A stretch of DNA of 64,000 nt from COE1 sp910588595 (GCA_948957135.1 CARDBT010000003.1:1-64000), one strand, 5' to 3'; positions 35,021 to 44,167 are shown, counted from the first letter of the stretch. A program made the numbers and translations. The notes: a model not told the origin generated them from the letters alone.

Positions 35021-36055
35021 ATGAGCAAAGTAAAAATGATGAGTCCGGCGGTTCCCAACATGCCCTGGCAGGACAGAGCAGACGGAAAGACAACAGGTGC
35101 AGCTGACGCACCGATCTGGAGATACAGTGAGAATCCGATTATCGGCAGAAACCCGGTAAAAGGTGTGGCAAGGATCTTCAACAGTGCCGTCATGCCGTAT
35201 GAGGGAGCGTTTATCGGCGTGTTCCGCGGTGAGCAGACAAACGGGATTCCTTACATTTATCTGGGACACAGCCAGGATGCGATCCACTGGGATTTTGAGG
35301 CGGACAAGATCGCGTTTGTGGACGAGGAAGGCAAGCCGTTCATGCCGGTGTACGCGTATGACCCGCGTCTGGTAAAGGTGGAGGACACATACTACATTAT
35401 CTGGTGCCAGGATTTTTACGGGGCAGCGATCGGTATGGCAAAGACGACGGATTTCAAGACGTTCACACGCATTGAGAACCCATTCCTTCCATTTAACAGG
35501 AATGCAGTGCTGTTTCCGCGCAAGATCGGCGGCAACTTCATGCTGCTGAGCCGTCCTTCCGACTCAGGGCACACCCCGTTTGGCGATGTGTTCGTGAGCG
35601 AGAGCCCGGATCTGGTTTACTGGGGTAAGCACAGACATGTGATGGGCAAAGGCAATGAGTGGTGGGAGTCCTTAAAGATCGGCGGCGGTGCAGCTCCGAT
35701 CGAGACGAGCGAGGGCTGGCTGTTATTCTATCATGGTGTGTCCGGCACCTGCAACGGATATGTGTACTCGATCGGCGGGGCGATCCTCGACATTGACAAT
35801 CCGTCAGTCGTGAAATACCGCTGTGAGAATTTCCTGCTGACGCCGGAGGAGTGGTATGAGGAGAGGGGATTTGTTCCCAACGTGTGCTTCCCCTGTGCGA
35901 CGATACACGATTCGGAGACAGGGAGGATCGCGATCTACTACGGTGCGGCGGACAGCTATGTAGGTCTTGCATTCACGCAGCTTGATGAGATCGTTGATTA
36001 CATCAAGAACAACAGCAAGGTGACGACAACAGATACCGAGATCGGAAAGAGATGA
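35021..36055 (+). CDS. GH130 subfamily 2: beta-1,4-manno-oligosaccharide phosphorylase
   Basis: Cytoplasmic phosphorylase (344 aa) that releases mannose-1-phosphate from the non-reducing end of manno-oligosaccharides. Seen: NPVKGVARIFNSAVMPYEGAF in two parts, VFRGEQTNGIPYIYLGHS, VYAYDPRLVKVEDTYYI with the catalytic-region Asp, NRNAVLFPRKIGGNFMLLSRPSD, GGGAAPIETSEGWLLFYHGV and YYGAADSYVGLA. ATG 35021 follows AAAGGAGGATC; the open frame before it has no ribosome site. It is shorter than the GH130_1 enzyme upstream, as usual for subfamily 2. It sits between the two esterase genes. Confidence 0.92.
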   Translation: MSKVKMMSPAVPNMPWQDRADGKTTGAADAPIWRYSENPIIGRNPVKGVARIFNSAVMPYEGAFIGVFRGEQTNGIPYIYLGHSQDAIHWDFEADKIAFVDEEGKPFMPVYAYDPRLVKVEDTYYIIWCQDFYGAAIGMAKTTDFKTFTRIENPFLPFNRNAVLFPRKIGGNFMLLSRPSDSGHTPFGDVFVSESPDLVYWGKHRHVMGKGNEWWESLKIGGGAAPIETSEGWLLFYHGVSGTCNGYVYSIGGAILDIDNPSVVKYRCENFLLTPEEWYEERGFVPNVCFPCATIHDSETGRIAIYYGAADSYVGLAFTQLDEIVDYIKNNSKVTTTDTEIGKR

Positions 36056-36261
36056 TCGATACAGGAGAGAGAGCGCCGATATCCGGCGTTCTTTTCGTAC
36101 ACGCCGATGCGGAGAAAATATGTATGAAAAAAGCATGAAAAAAAGTGCAATTATTTGGTATTTACAAAGGTGCAAAGTGATGATATGATACAATGAATTA
36201 ACAGCGCATCGGGCAGCGGAGAAGGTCAGTCCGATACCCGAGCGATAAGAGGAGGGATAAG

Positions 36262-37368
36262 ATGCTCACAGAGACATTGATCAAGGATATACCGGAGTTA
36301 AAAGTGCATGGGCGGACGACAGCGTGCCGCGAACCGCTGACGCTTTTCTGGACGGCGGGCGGGTTTGAGTGCAATGTGACAGGCTCGGAACTCTGGGTGG
36401 AGCTGGAAGTGACGTATGATATGTATGAGCCATGGTTCAGCTATACGGTGAACGGGGACTGGGTAGGCAGGCAGATGCTGCAGAGGGGAAGGTACTGGAT
36501 CCCGCTGTTTCGCGGCATGAGCCCTGATAGTACCAAGAATGTGCGCTTTTACAAAGATCTGCAGGCAATGAGCGGCGACGGGAACTCATACATACATATC
36601 CATGCGCTCCGGCATGACGGCAGTTTCAGCCCGGTCGCGGACAAAAAGCTAAAGATCGAATTCATAGGGGACAGCATCACTTCCGGAGAGGGACTCTTCG
36701 GGGCAAAACAGGAGGGGGACTGGATCCCGATGTTCTTCTCGGCTGTGAGAGGCTATACGTACCAGACAGCGGCAAAGCTTGACGCGGAGTACCGCATCTT
36801 TTCACAGAGCGGCTGGGGGGTGCACAACACATGGGACAACAATCCGCACGGGGCGCTGCCGCGCTATTACAGAGAGATCTGCAGCCTGATGCCAGGTCCC
36901 GAAAATGAGCGGCTTGGCGGGAATCAGCCGCACGATTTTGCCAGCTGGCAGCCGGATTTCGTGGTGGTCAATCTCGGCACCAACGATGCGTCATCGTTCG
37001 ACCAGCCGGAGTGGGTGGACGAGCTCACAGGAGAGCGCCACAAGATGCGCAGGGAGCTTGACGGAACGTACTGCAGGGAGGATATCGGCGCGTTCCAGCA
37101 GGCGGTGAAAGATTTTCTGGGGTTGATCAGGGAGTGCAATCCCGGGGCAAACATCATATGGTGCTATGGGATGATCGGCATTGACCTCCAGCTCTACATC
37201 TGTGAGGCGGTGTCGGCGTATGCGCGGGAGACGGGAGACAGCAAGGTGTCGTATCTGCAGCTTCCCGATACGACGAGTGAGAGTGTCGGTTCGAGGGAGC
37301 ACCCGGGGTATCTGTGCCACAGACAGGCGGCGGAGATGCTGGCGGGGTACATCGGGAAATATTTGTGA
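36262..37368 (+). CDS. Carbohydrate acetyl esterase, CE2-like
   Basis: A 368-aa two-domain esterase. Residues about 1-125 form the beta-sandwich (jelly-roll) domain typical of CE2, and about 130-368 the SGNH domain: KIEFIGDSITSGEG with nucleophile Ser138, VVVNLGTNDASSF, and a final HPGYLCHRQAAEML with the catalytic His. No signal peptide, so it acts inside the cell. CE2 enzymes remove 6-O-acetyl and other acetyl groups from mannose; with the CE17-like gene it would give complete deacetylation. GAGGAGGG precedes the ATG. Confidence 0.88.
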   Translation: MLTETLIKDIPELKVHGRTTACREPLTLFWTAGGFECNVTGSELWVELEVTYDMYEPWFSYTVNGDWVGRQMLQRGRYWIPLFRGMSPDSTKNVRFYKDLQAMSGDGNSYIHIHALRHDGSFSPVADKKLKIEFIGDSITSGEGLFGAKQEGDWIPMFFSAVRGYTYQTAAKLDAEYRIFSQSGWGVHNTWDNNPHGALPRYYREICSLMPGPENERLGGNQPHDFASWQPDFVVVNLGTNDASSFDQPEWVDELTGERHKMRRELDGTYCREDIGAFQQAVKDFLGLIRECNPGANIIWCYGMIGIDLQLYICEAVSAYARETGDSKVSYLQLPDTTSESVGSREHPGYLCHRQAAEMLAGYIGKYL

Positions 37369-37452
37369 TACTGCGGTGTTGTGCCCGTGCGGGCAGGCGT
37401 CACGGCGTCTGTCTTTGCGGAGCGGTATGATCGAGAAAGAGGAGGTTGAACA

Positions 37453-39765
37453 ATGTTCAAGAAAGATTTTGTGTGGGGCGTGGCGAGCAGCGCTTATCAG
37501 ATCGAAGGAAGGGATGCGCAGGACGGAGCGGGAAAGTGCATCTGGGACACTTTTGCCGAGGAGGGCAGAGTGCTGAACCGCCAGAATGCAGATGTGGCGT
37601 GTGATCACATCCATCGATATGAGGAGGACTTCGCCATGATGCGGCTTCTGGGTGTGAAGGCATACCGCTTTTCGCTGAGCTGGTCGCGCATCATGCCGCA
37701 GGGCACCGGGGAGGTCAACGGCAGGGCGGTCGCGCTCTACCGTGACATGATACAGTGCATGAAAAGGAACGGCATCGAGCCGTATATCACCATGTATCAC
37801 TGGGAGCTGCCGCAGGCGCTGCAGGACAGGGGTGGGTGGCTCAACGAGGACATCATTGAATGGTTCGGGGAGTATGCGAAGGTTGTCGCAGAAAATTTCA
37901 GTGACCTGTCAGCGTATATCATCACGTTGAATGAGCCGCAGTGCTTTGTGGGATTGGGGCATCTGAGCGGCGTCCACGCGCCGGGGCTAAAGCTCGAGCC
38001 GGCAGAGGTGTTCCAGATCGCGCACAATGCGCTGCGCGCCCACGGAAATGCGGTAAAGGAGCTTCGGAAATACGCGAGGCAGCCTTTGAAGATCGGGTTT
38101 GCGCCGACATGCGGCGTAGCGTATCCCTGCACGGACAAGCCGGAGGATATCGAGGCGGCAAGGAGCATTTATTTTGGCTTTGACCAGCCGATCGGCAACT
38201 GGACGTGGAATGTGTCATGGTTTGCCGACCCTGTATTTCTGGGTAGATATCCGGATGAGGCGCTTGCAAAATACAGGGAATATCTGCCCGAGATCACAGA
38301 CGAAGATATGGAACTGATCCACCAGCCGATTGACTTTATGGGGCAGAACATATACAATGGTTATTATATCAGAATGGGTGCGGACAAGAAACCGGAGTAT
38401 GTCGACAGGCCGGCAGGTTTTCCGAGGACAGCTGCCAACTGGCCGGTGACGCCGGAGTGCCTGTACTGGGGAACAAGATTTTTGTATGAGCGGTATCAGA
38501 TGCCGATCTACATCACAGAAAACGGCATGTCATGCCATGACCAGATCTCCGCAGACGGGTGTGTGCACGACAGCAACCGGATCGATTTCCTTGACAGATA
38601 CCTGTCACAGCTGCAGCGGGCGTCTGATGAGGGCGTCGATATCAGAGGTTATTTTCTGTGGACATTCCTGGACAACTTTGAGTGGGACAAGGGATACAAT
38701 GAGCGTTTTGGTATTGTGTATGTGGATTTTGCGACGCAGAAGCGCATCGCGAAGGATTCGGCATTCTGGTATCAGAAGGTGATGGAGACAAATGGAGGGA
38801 TACTGAGTATGAACAGTGCGGATGCGAACAAGGAAATTTTATTTATGAATCCCGTATTCAAGCAGATGATCTGGGGCGGGAACAAGCTCGGCAGCAAGTG
38901 GGGATATGAGATCCCGGGAGAAAATACCGGGGAGTGCTGGGCGGTGAGCGCGCATCCCAACGGGGACTGCACGGTCAAGGAGGGCACTTATGCCGGAAAG
39001 ACTTTGAGCCAGCTCTGGGCGGAGGAGCCGCAGCTTTTTGGCAATGTGGCAGGCGACCGCTTCCCGCTCCTGATCAAGATCATCGATGCGGATGACGATC
39101 TGAGCATTCAGGTGCACCCGGATGACGTGTATGCCGGAAAGAATGAGAACGGTTCCTTTGGAAAGACAGAGTGCTGGTATATCCTTGACGCGCCGGAGGG
39201 GGCGACGCTCGTGATCGGTCACAATGCAAAGGACAAGGGAGAGCTCGAGGATATGATCAACAACGGCAGATGGGACGAATTTCTGCGCGAGGTTCCCGTG
39301 AAGAAGGGGGATTTCATACAGATCGATCCTGGCACTGTCCACGCGATCAAGGGCGGCATCGAGATCCTGGAGACACAGCAGAACTCCGACATTACATATC
39401 GCGTGTACGATTACGGGCGTCTGCAGGACGGCAAGCCCCGTGAGCTTCATATCGGGAAGAGCATCGATGTCATCACGGTTCCTGCAAAGTCGGTGGAGGA
39501 GAGTGTCATCAACATTTCTTCGGGTGCAAAGAATGCGATGGATCCGCTGATCACATGCGATTATTACCAGGTGTGGAAGCTTGATGTGGACGGCAGCATG
39601 GAGGTATCACAGGAGTACCCGTTCCTGATCATGAGTGTCGTCGAGGGCGACGGGCTGATCAACGGGCAGCTGATCAAAAAGGGCGATCATTTTATCCTGC
39701 CGAGCGGTTTTGGCAGGGCACAGCTGCAGGGTAAGATGGAGCTGATCGCCTCCACGGTTGTATAG
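37453..39765 (+). CDS. Fused GH1 beta-glycosidase and class I mannose-6-phosphate isomerase
   Basis: A 770-aa bifunctional protein. Residues 1 to about 448 are a complete GH1 barrel: acid/base Glu161 in TLNEP, nucleophile Glu356 in YITENGM, and WTFLDNFEW near the end. It would release beta-linked glucose or mannose from short oligosaccharides. Residues 453-770 are a complete class I phosphomannose isomerase (ManA, EC 5.3.1.8; free enzymes have about 315 aa): QMIWGG, GECWAVSAHP, SIQVHPDD with zinc ligands, KTECWYIL and IDPGTVHAI. At the joint (38794-38811) GGAGGG, an out-of-frame TGA and an in-frame ATG remain, which suggests that two former genes merged. Internal initiation at Met453 could still make free ManA. 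A sequencing indel is the main alternative. Confidence 0.9.
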   Translation: MFKKDFVWGVASSAYQIEGRDAQDGAGKCIWDTFAEEGRVLNRQNADVACDHIHRYEEDFAMMRLLGVKAYRFSLSWSRIMPQGTGEVNGRAVALYRDMIQCMKRNGIEPYITMYHWELPQALQDRGGWLNEDIIEWFGEYAKVVAENFSDLSAYIITLNEPQCFVGLGHLSGVHAPGLKLEPAEVFQIAHNALRAHGNAVKELRKYARQPLKIGFAPTCGVAYPCTDKPEDIEAARSIYFGFDQPIGNWTWNVSWFADPVFLGRYPDEALAKYREYLPEITDEDMELIHQPIDFMGQNIYNGYYIRMGADKKPEYVDRPAGFPRTAANWPVTPECLYWGTRFLYERYQMPIYITENGMSCHDQISADGCVHDSNRIDFLDRYLSQLQRASDEGVDIRGYFLWTFLDNFEWDKGYNERFGIVYVDFATQKRIAKDSAFWYQKVMETNGGILSMNSADANKEILFMNPVFKQMIWGGNKLGSKWGYEIPGENTGECWAVSAHPNGDCTVKEGTYAGKTLSQLWAEEPQLFGNVAGDRFPLLIKIIDADDDLSIQVHPDDVYAGKNENGSFGKTECWYILDAPEGATLVIGHNAKDKGELEDMINNGRWDEFLREVPVKKGDFIQIDPGTVHAIKGGIEILETQQNSDITYRVYDYGRLQDGKPRELHIGKSIDVITVPAKSVEESVINISSGAKNAMDPLITCDYYQVWKLDVDGSMEVSQEYPFLIMSVVEGDGLINGQLIKKGDHFILPSGFGRAQLQGKMELIASTVV

Positions 39766-39840
39766 GTGTACAGTTTAGGTTTTGCATGACTTTACTATAA
39801 CAGCAGAGTGAATAAATATCCAAAAAAATATGTTAAAAAA

Positions 39841-39869
39841 TTGACATTTATCACCAATAGCGATATACT
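39841..39869 (+). promoter_or_regulatory. Strong consensus promoter of the aldolase gene
   Basis: TTGACA (39841-39846), exactly 17 bases, TATACT (39864-39869). It predicts an mRNA start near 39877 and a leader of about 90 bases that begins with the stem-loop at 39886. Confidence 0.9.
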
Positions 39870-39885
39870 TAACATATCGGCGGCA

Positions 39886-39920
39886 GGGAACTGTGCACAG
39901 CTGCTTTTGGAACAGTTCCC
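39886..39920 (+). repeat. Stem-loop with a conserved loop block (copy B)
   Basis: GGGAACTGT / ACAGTTCCC, a perfect 9-bp stem around a 17-base loop. The sequence GTGCACA..T.CTTTTGGAACA matches copy A at 31163-31208. The right flank GAACAGTTCC-AAG also matches the ends of the palindromic elements at 3153 and 62361. It lies within the predicted aldolase leader RNA. Confidence 0.55.
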
Positions 39921-39969
39921 AAGTCATTATGCGAAGATAATATTTATTGAATGATGGAGGTTTGGATTT

Positions 39970-40833
39970 ATGTTAGTATCAGCTACAGAAATGCTCAAAA
40001 AGGCAAAAGAAGGTCACTATGCGGTAGGTCAGTTCAACATCAACAACCTTGAGTGGACGAAGTCTATCCTGCAGACAGCACAGGAGTTGAACAGCCCTGT
40101 TATCCTCGGCGTGTCAGAGGGCGCTGGCAAATACATGACAGGGTTTAATACCGTTTCAGCGATGGTGAAGGCGATGGACAGCGATCTTGGCATCACGGTT
40201 CCCGTAGCGCTCCACTTAGACCATGGTACGTATGACGCATGCTACAAGTGCATCAAGGCAGGCTTTACATCAATCATGTTTGACGGTTCTCATTATCCGA
40301 TCGACGAGAACATCGCTAAGACAAAGGAGCTCGTTGCAGTGTCGCATCAGCTTGGTCTCTCGATCGAGGCTGAGGTAGGCGCGATCGGCGGTGAGGAAGA
40401 CGGCGTTGTAGGTATGGGCGAGTGCGCTGATCCGGATGAGTGCAAGCAGATCGCAGATCTGGGCGTTGACATGCTCGCGGCAGGCATCGGCAATATCCAC
40501 GGCAAATATCCCGCAAACTGGGCTGGACTGAGCTTCGAGACACTGGATGCGATCCAGCAGAAGACAGGCGTTATGCCGTTGGTTCTTCACGGTGGTACGG
40601 GTATTCCTGACGATATGATCAAGAAGGCGATCTCTCTGGGCGTTGCAAAGATCAATGTCAACACAGAGTGCCAGCTCTACTTCCAGGAAGCTGTACGCAA
40701 GTACATTGAGGCAGGAAAGGATCTCGAGGGCAAGGGATTTGATCCCCGTAAGCTCCTTGCACCGGGCTGCGAAGGAATCAAGGAGATCGTCAAGATCAAG
40801 ATGAACCTGTTCGGATCTGTAGGCAAGGCGTAA
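39970..40833 (+). CDS. fba: Class II fructose-1,6-bisphosphate aldolase
   Basis: Zinc-dependent aldolase of glycolysis (287 aa), cleaving fructose-1,6-bisphosphate to two triose phosphates. Seen: GHYAVGQFNINNLEW, ALHLDHGTYD with general acid Asp84 and zinc ligand His85, FTSIMFDGSHYPI, EAEVGAIGGEEDG, IGNIHGKYP, LVLHGGTGIP and VAKINVNTECQ. AUGGAGG-type ribosome site, consensus promoter and strongly biased codons point to high expression. It follows the mannan genes but has its own promoter, so it may be constitutive glycolytic equipment placed next to the locus. Confidence 0.96.
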   Translation: MLVSATEMLKKAKEGHYAVGQFNINNLEWTKSILQTAQELNSPVILGVSEGAGKYMTGFNTVSAMVKAMDSDLGITVPVALHLDHGTYDACYKCIKAGFTSIMFDGSHYPIDENIAKTKELVAVSHQLGLSIEAEVGAIGGEEDGVVGMGECADPDECKQIADLGVDMLAAGIGNIHGKYPANWAGLSFETLDAIQQKTGVMPLVLHGGTGIPDDMIKKAISLGVAKINVNTECQLYFQEAVRKYIEAGKDLEGKGFDPRKLLAPGCEGIKEIVKIKMNLFGSVGKA

Positions 40834-40903
40834 ATCAGATAAAGATCACGCCGGACGTGGGCAGCTGGTGCTGTAGGCTTCTTTTCCGCGTCCGTGTATA
40901 CAT

Positions 40904-40945
40904 AAAAAGGTATGGATAACTTGATGGTTATCCATACCTTTTTTA
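40904..40945 (+). terminator. Strong intrinsic terminator of fba
   Basis: AAAAAGGTATGGATAAC pairs with GTTATCCATACCTTTTTT across a six-base loop: a 17-bp stem including the T-tract. Confidence 0.95.
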
Positions 40946-40953
40946 TGTATATA

Positions 40954-41001
40954 CGGGCACCCGTCATCAAACCGATAAATCGGTTCGCTGACGGGTGCCC
41001 G
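40954..41001 (+). repeat. Long GC-rich hairpin between fba and the Sel1 gene
   Basis: CGGGCACCCGTCA / TGACGGGTGCCCG, a perfect 13-bp stem, with a second stem CCGAT-AA-ATCGG in the loop. No T-tract. It lies downstream of both convergent genes and resembles a REP-like or mRNA 3'-end element. Confidence 0.7.
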
Positions 41002-41062
41002 GCGCGCGAGTAGGGGAAGATGGCTCTTCCCTGCTCGATTGCATTCCTGTTCGGTTATCGTG

Positions 41063-42316
41063 TTATCGGCGGACCCATTTGCCAAAAAGAGTTTTTTTGT
41101 AGTTTTTCAGTTCCTCCTTTGCGGCAGGGTAGTTTTTTGCCTTTTTGAGGTACTCTGCACCTTTGGCAATGTCCTCCGGCACGCCCAGTCCCCGGCAGTA
41201 GATCATTCCGAGAATGTAAAATGTTTCGTCCTCCGGAGTCGCCAGCGGTTCTAAGAAACTGCGTGCCTGCCGATAATCCTGCTGGGTGCCTCTGCCATAG
41301 AAATAGCACTTTCCGAGGTATCGACGGTTAAATGCATCGGAGTCTAAATCCTGGCTTATTTTAAAAAGCGAGAAGGCTCTGGAGAAATCCTGCGCGACGC
41401 CTTTGCCCTCATAGTACATAGCGCCGAGATTTTCAGCGGCACCAGAGTGGTGGCTGGCACAGTTTGTCGGAGTCACTGCCTTTGCGTAACACTCTGCGGC
41501 ATAGGAAAGATCTTTGGCAACGCCTTTTCCATTCTCGTACATTTCGCCGAGGTGATACCAGCACTCGGGCTGCCCGTTCTGGGCGCCTTTTTTGTACCAT
41601 TCGACTGCTTCTGCGGTTTTGCCGGCATCTAACAGATCGTCCGCATAAAAGTGCTGGTCGACGGGATAGCCCAGCTCGGCGCCTGTCTTCCACAGATCCT
41701 TTGCCTTTTTGGGCTGGGGAGCGATCAGATCCTCATCGCCCTTGGTGTAGTACTGGTAGAGATTGTCCGCAGCGGCGTACATTCCATTGTGAAAAGCTTT
41801 CTGGAACCAGGATTCACACTTTGAGATGTTTTCGATCAAATATTGTCTGAAAGCTGCGGGGGTTGGGAAGGAAGATGCATCTCGTCCCTGGATGTCAACG
41901 AAATCCCACCAGAAGTATGTATTGCCGACAACATACTGGCAGAATCCGTCCCCGCTCTCTGCAATATCAAGTATCATGTCAAAGGCTTCCTGCAAGCTGG
42001 AAAAGGGCATTTTTTGAATCAGCTGCGGCGTCAGCTCGCCGGTTCGCATGCAGATCAGTACACCGAGGGCGCTTCCCTGTTCCACGGACTTGTGCAGGAG
42101 GCGGGTTGCGCGCTCGTCATCTTCCGGAAATCCGTGGCATGCCCATACGTATTGACTGCCGCACAGGCATCTGGCAAGGATGCAGGTGGCATCACCGTCC
42201 CCGGCAGCAGAGGCTTTTTCTAACAGGGCGAAGCCCTCTTTGCCTCTCTGTGCGGCGGTATCATAATAAATATATTTTAGTGCTTGCTTTACTTCCGTGC
42301 TGAAACCTTTTGACAT
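41063..42316 (-). CDS. Sel1-repeat (TPR-like) protein
   Basis: A 417-aa cytoplasmic protein built of helical Sel1-like repeats: AVEWYKKGAQNGQPECWYHLGEMYENGKG, AAECYAKAV..., GAAENLGAMYYEGKG, FNRRYLGKCYFYGRGTQ and YILGMIYCRGLG are successive units, about 36 residues apart, covering residues 30-405. Such repeats scaffold protein-protein contacts. No signal peptide. Its start lies 31 bases after pyrG in the same direction, so it is probably co-transcribed with it. Partner unknown. Confidence 0.9.
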   Translation of the reverse strand: MSKGFSTEVKQALKYIYYDTAAQRGKEGFALLEKASAAGDGDATCILARCLCGSQYVWACHGFPEDDERATRLLHKSVEQGSALGVLICMRTGELTPQLIQKMPFSSLQEAFDMILDIAESGDGFCQYVVGNTYFWWDFVDIQGRDASSFPTPAAFRQYLIENISKCESWFQKAFHNGMYAAADNLYQYYTKGDEDLIAPQPKKAKDLWKTGAELGYPVDQHFYADDLLDAGKTAEAVEWYKKGAQNGQPECWYHLGEMYENGKGVAKDLSYAAECYAKAVTPTNCASHHSGAAENLGAMYYEGKGVAQDFSRAFSLFKISQDLDSDAFNRRYLGKCYFYGRGTQQDYRQARSFLEPLATPEDETFYILGMIYCRGLGVPEDIAKGAEYLKKAKNYPAAKEELKNYKKTLFGKWVRR

Positions 42317-42346
42317 ATAATGAACTCCTTAATATCATATTTTGTT

Positions 42347-43957
42347 TTATTGATGGTTCTTGTATTTGATCGCCGCTTCAATGAGTCCGCGAAACAGCGG
42401 ATGCGGTCTGTTTGGTCTGCTCTTGAGTTCCGGATGTGCCTGTGTGGCAAGGAAAAACGGGTGTGACGGGATTTCCACCATCTCCACAATGCGTCCGTCA
42501 GGAGAGAGTCCGGATAAGAGCATGCCCTTGTCTGTGACAGAAGCGCGGTAGTCGTTGTTGACTTCGTAGCGGTGCCTGTGGCGCTCATGGATCACCTCGT
42601 TGCCGTAGAGCTTGTAGGCTTTGGAGGTGATGTCGAGATGGCACTCGTAGGAGCCAAGGCGCAGTGTTCCGCCGATATCTTCCACGCCGTTCTGATCCGG
42701 CATCAGCGCGATGACAGGGTGTGTCGTGTTGGGATTCAATTCAATGCTGTGCGCGTCATTGTACCCGACAACATCTCTGACAAATTCAACAATGGCAAGC
42801 TGCATCCCAAGGCAGAGACCTAAAAACGGGATATTGTTCTCGCGCGCGTAGCGGATCGCGTCGATCATTCCCTCGATGCCCCTGTCGCCAAATCCGCCCG
42901 GAACGAGGAGGCCATCGACATTTTCTAATATTCCTTCGACATTGCCGGCGTCAACATGTTCCGAGTCCACCCACTTGATATTGACAGTGGCATGCTGCGG
43001 GATGCCACCGTGTTTTAGGGCTTCGACAACACTGATGTAGGCGTCATGGAGCTGGGTATATTTTCCGACCAGTGCGATCGTGACCTCCTGGGTGGGCGAT
43101 TTGAGATCGTCAACCATCTTTGTCCAGTCGGCAAGATCCGGTTCGGGACTGTCAAGATGCAGGCATTCACAGGCGACTTCCGCGAGATGTTCTTTTTCCA
43201 TCGCAAGCGGTGCCTCATATAAGTACTCGACATCGAGGTTCTGGAGTACATGGGAGTTTGGCACGTTGCAGAAAAGGGCGATCTTATCTTTCAGCGGCTG
43301 GTCAAGTTCGTGCTCGCTGCGGCATACGATGATGTCCGGCTGAATACCCATTCCCTGTAATTCTTTGACGCTTGCCTGTGTCGGTTTGGTTTTCATTTCC
43401 TGTGAGGCGCTCAGGTAGGGGATCAGCGTCACATGGATCAAGATAGCATTTTCGTGCCCGACCTCGTGTTGGAACTGGCGTATGGATTCCAGGAAGGGCT
43501 GACTCTCGATATCGCCGACGGTGCCGCCGACTTCAATGATGGCGATGCGCATATCGGGATCGGTAAAATTCCGGTAGAAGCGGCTTTTGATCTCATTGGT
43601 AATGTGGGGGATGACCTGTACGGTGCCTCCTCCGTAATCCCCCCGCCGCTCTTTTTGGAGAACCGTCCAGTAGACTTTTCCGGTGGTCACATTGGAGTTC
43701 TTGTCCAGACTCTCGTCGATAAAGCGCTCGTAGTGGCCAAGATCCAGATCGGTCTCGGCACCGTCATCTGTGACAAAAACCTCTCCGTGCTGGATCGGGT
43801 TCATGGTGCCGGGATCGATGTTTATATAGGGATCGAACTTCTGCATGGTTACTTTATAGCCTCTGGCTTTGAGCAGCCGTCCAAGCGAAGCTGCAGTAAT
43901 TCCTTTTCCAAGACCGGAGACGACACCGCCGGTCACAAATACATACTTAACTGGCAT
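42347..43957 (-). CDS. pyrG: CTP synthase
   Basis: Makes CTP from UTP, ATP and glutamine (536 aa, full length). Seen: N-terminal amidoligase domain with KYVFVTGGVVSGLGKGITAASLG (P-loop), KFDPYINIDPGTMNP, EVFVTDDGAETDLDLGHYERF; C-terminal class I glutaminase with FLGLCLGMQLAIVEF (nucleophile Cys) and the HPEL end motif (QAHPELKSRP). GGAAAAATTAGG lies before the start. A promoter is visible upstream at 44138-44167. I see no GGGC initiation site or attenuator of the reiterative-transcription kind known for some Firmicute pyrG genes. Confidence 0.97.
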   Translation of the reverse strand: MPVKYVFVTGGVVSGLGKGITAASLGRLLKARGYKVTMQKFDPYINIDPGTMNPIQHGEVFVTDDGAETDLDLGHYERFIDESLDKNSNVTTGKVYWTVLQKERRGDYGGGTVQVIPHITNEIKSRFYRNFTDPDMRIAIIEVGGTVGDIESQPFLESIRQFQHEVGHENAILIHVTLIPYLSASQEMKTKPTQASVKELQGMGIQPDIIVCRSEHELDQPLKDKIALFCNVPNSHVLQNLDVEYLYEAPLAMEKEHLAEVACECLHLDSPEPDLADWTKMVDDLKSPTQEVTIALVGKYTQLHDAYISVVEALKHGGIPQHATVNIKWVDSEHVDAGNVEGILENVDGLLVPGGFGDRGIEGMIDAIRYARENNIPFLGLCLGMQLAIVEFVRDVVGYNDAHSIELNPNTTHPVIALMPDQNGVEDIGGTLRLGSYECHLDITSKAYKLYGNEVIHERHRHRYEVNNDYRASVTDKGMLLSGLSPDGRIVEMVEIPSHPFFLATQAHPELKSRPNRPHPLFRGLIEAAIKYKNHQ

Positions 43958-44137
43958 AACCTAATTTTTCCTTTCATCTTTTTGTTGTGTTTTATCATGA
44001 AACATACTACTTGTAATTCATGGTAAACAGCACTGCCTGTTTTGCTACCTGTTAAAGATTTTGAACTTAAACTGTATCAAGCCATGCAGCTCAGGGCATG
44101 TTTTCACTGTGTTGATGGCCGATTGAACAATAATATT

Positions 44138-44167
44138 ATTATACAACGGCGCAGTGACAAAAAGCAA
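44138..44167 (-). promoter_or_regulatory. Probable pyrG promoter
   Basis: On the minus strand TTGCTT (44167-44162), 18 bases, TATAAT (44143-44138), giving a leader of about 175 bases before pyrG. Confidence 0.65.

Noticed and set aside
38804..38806. Stop codon separating GH1 from ManA
   Set aside because: This TGA is in the +1 frame; the reading frame from 37453 passes through it without interruption, so the sequence as given encodes a fusion.
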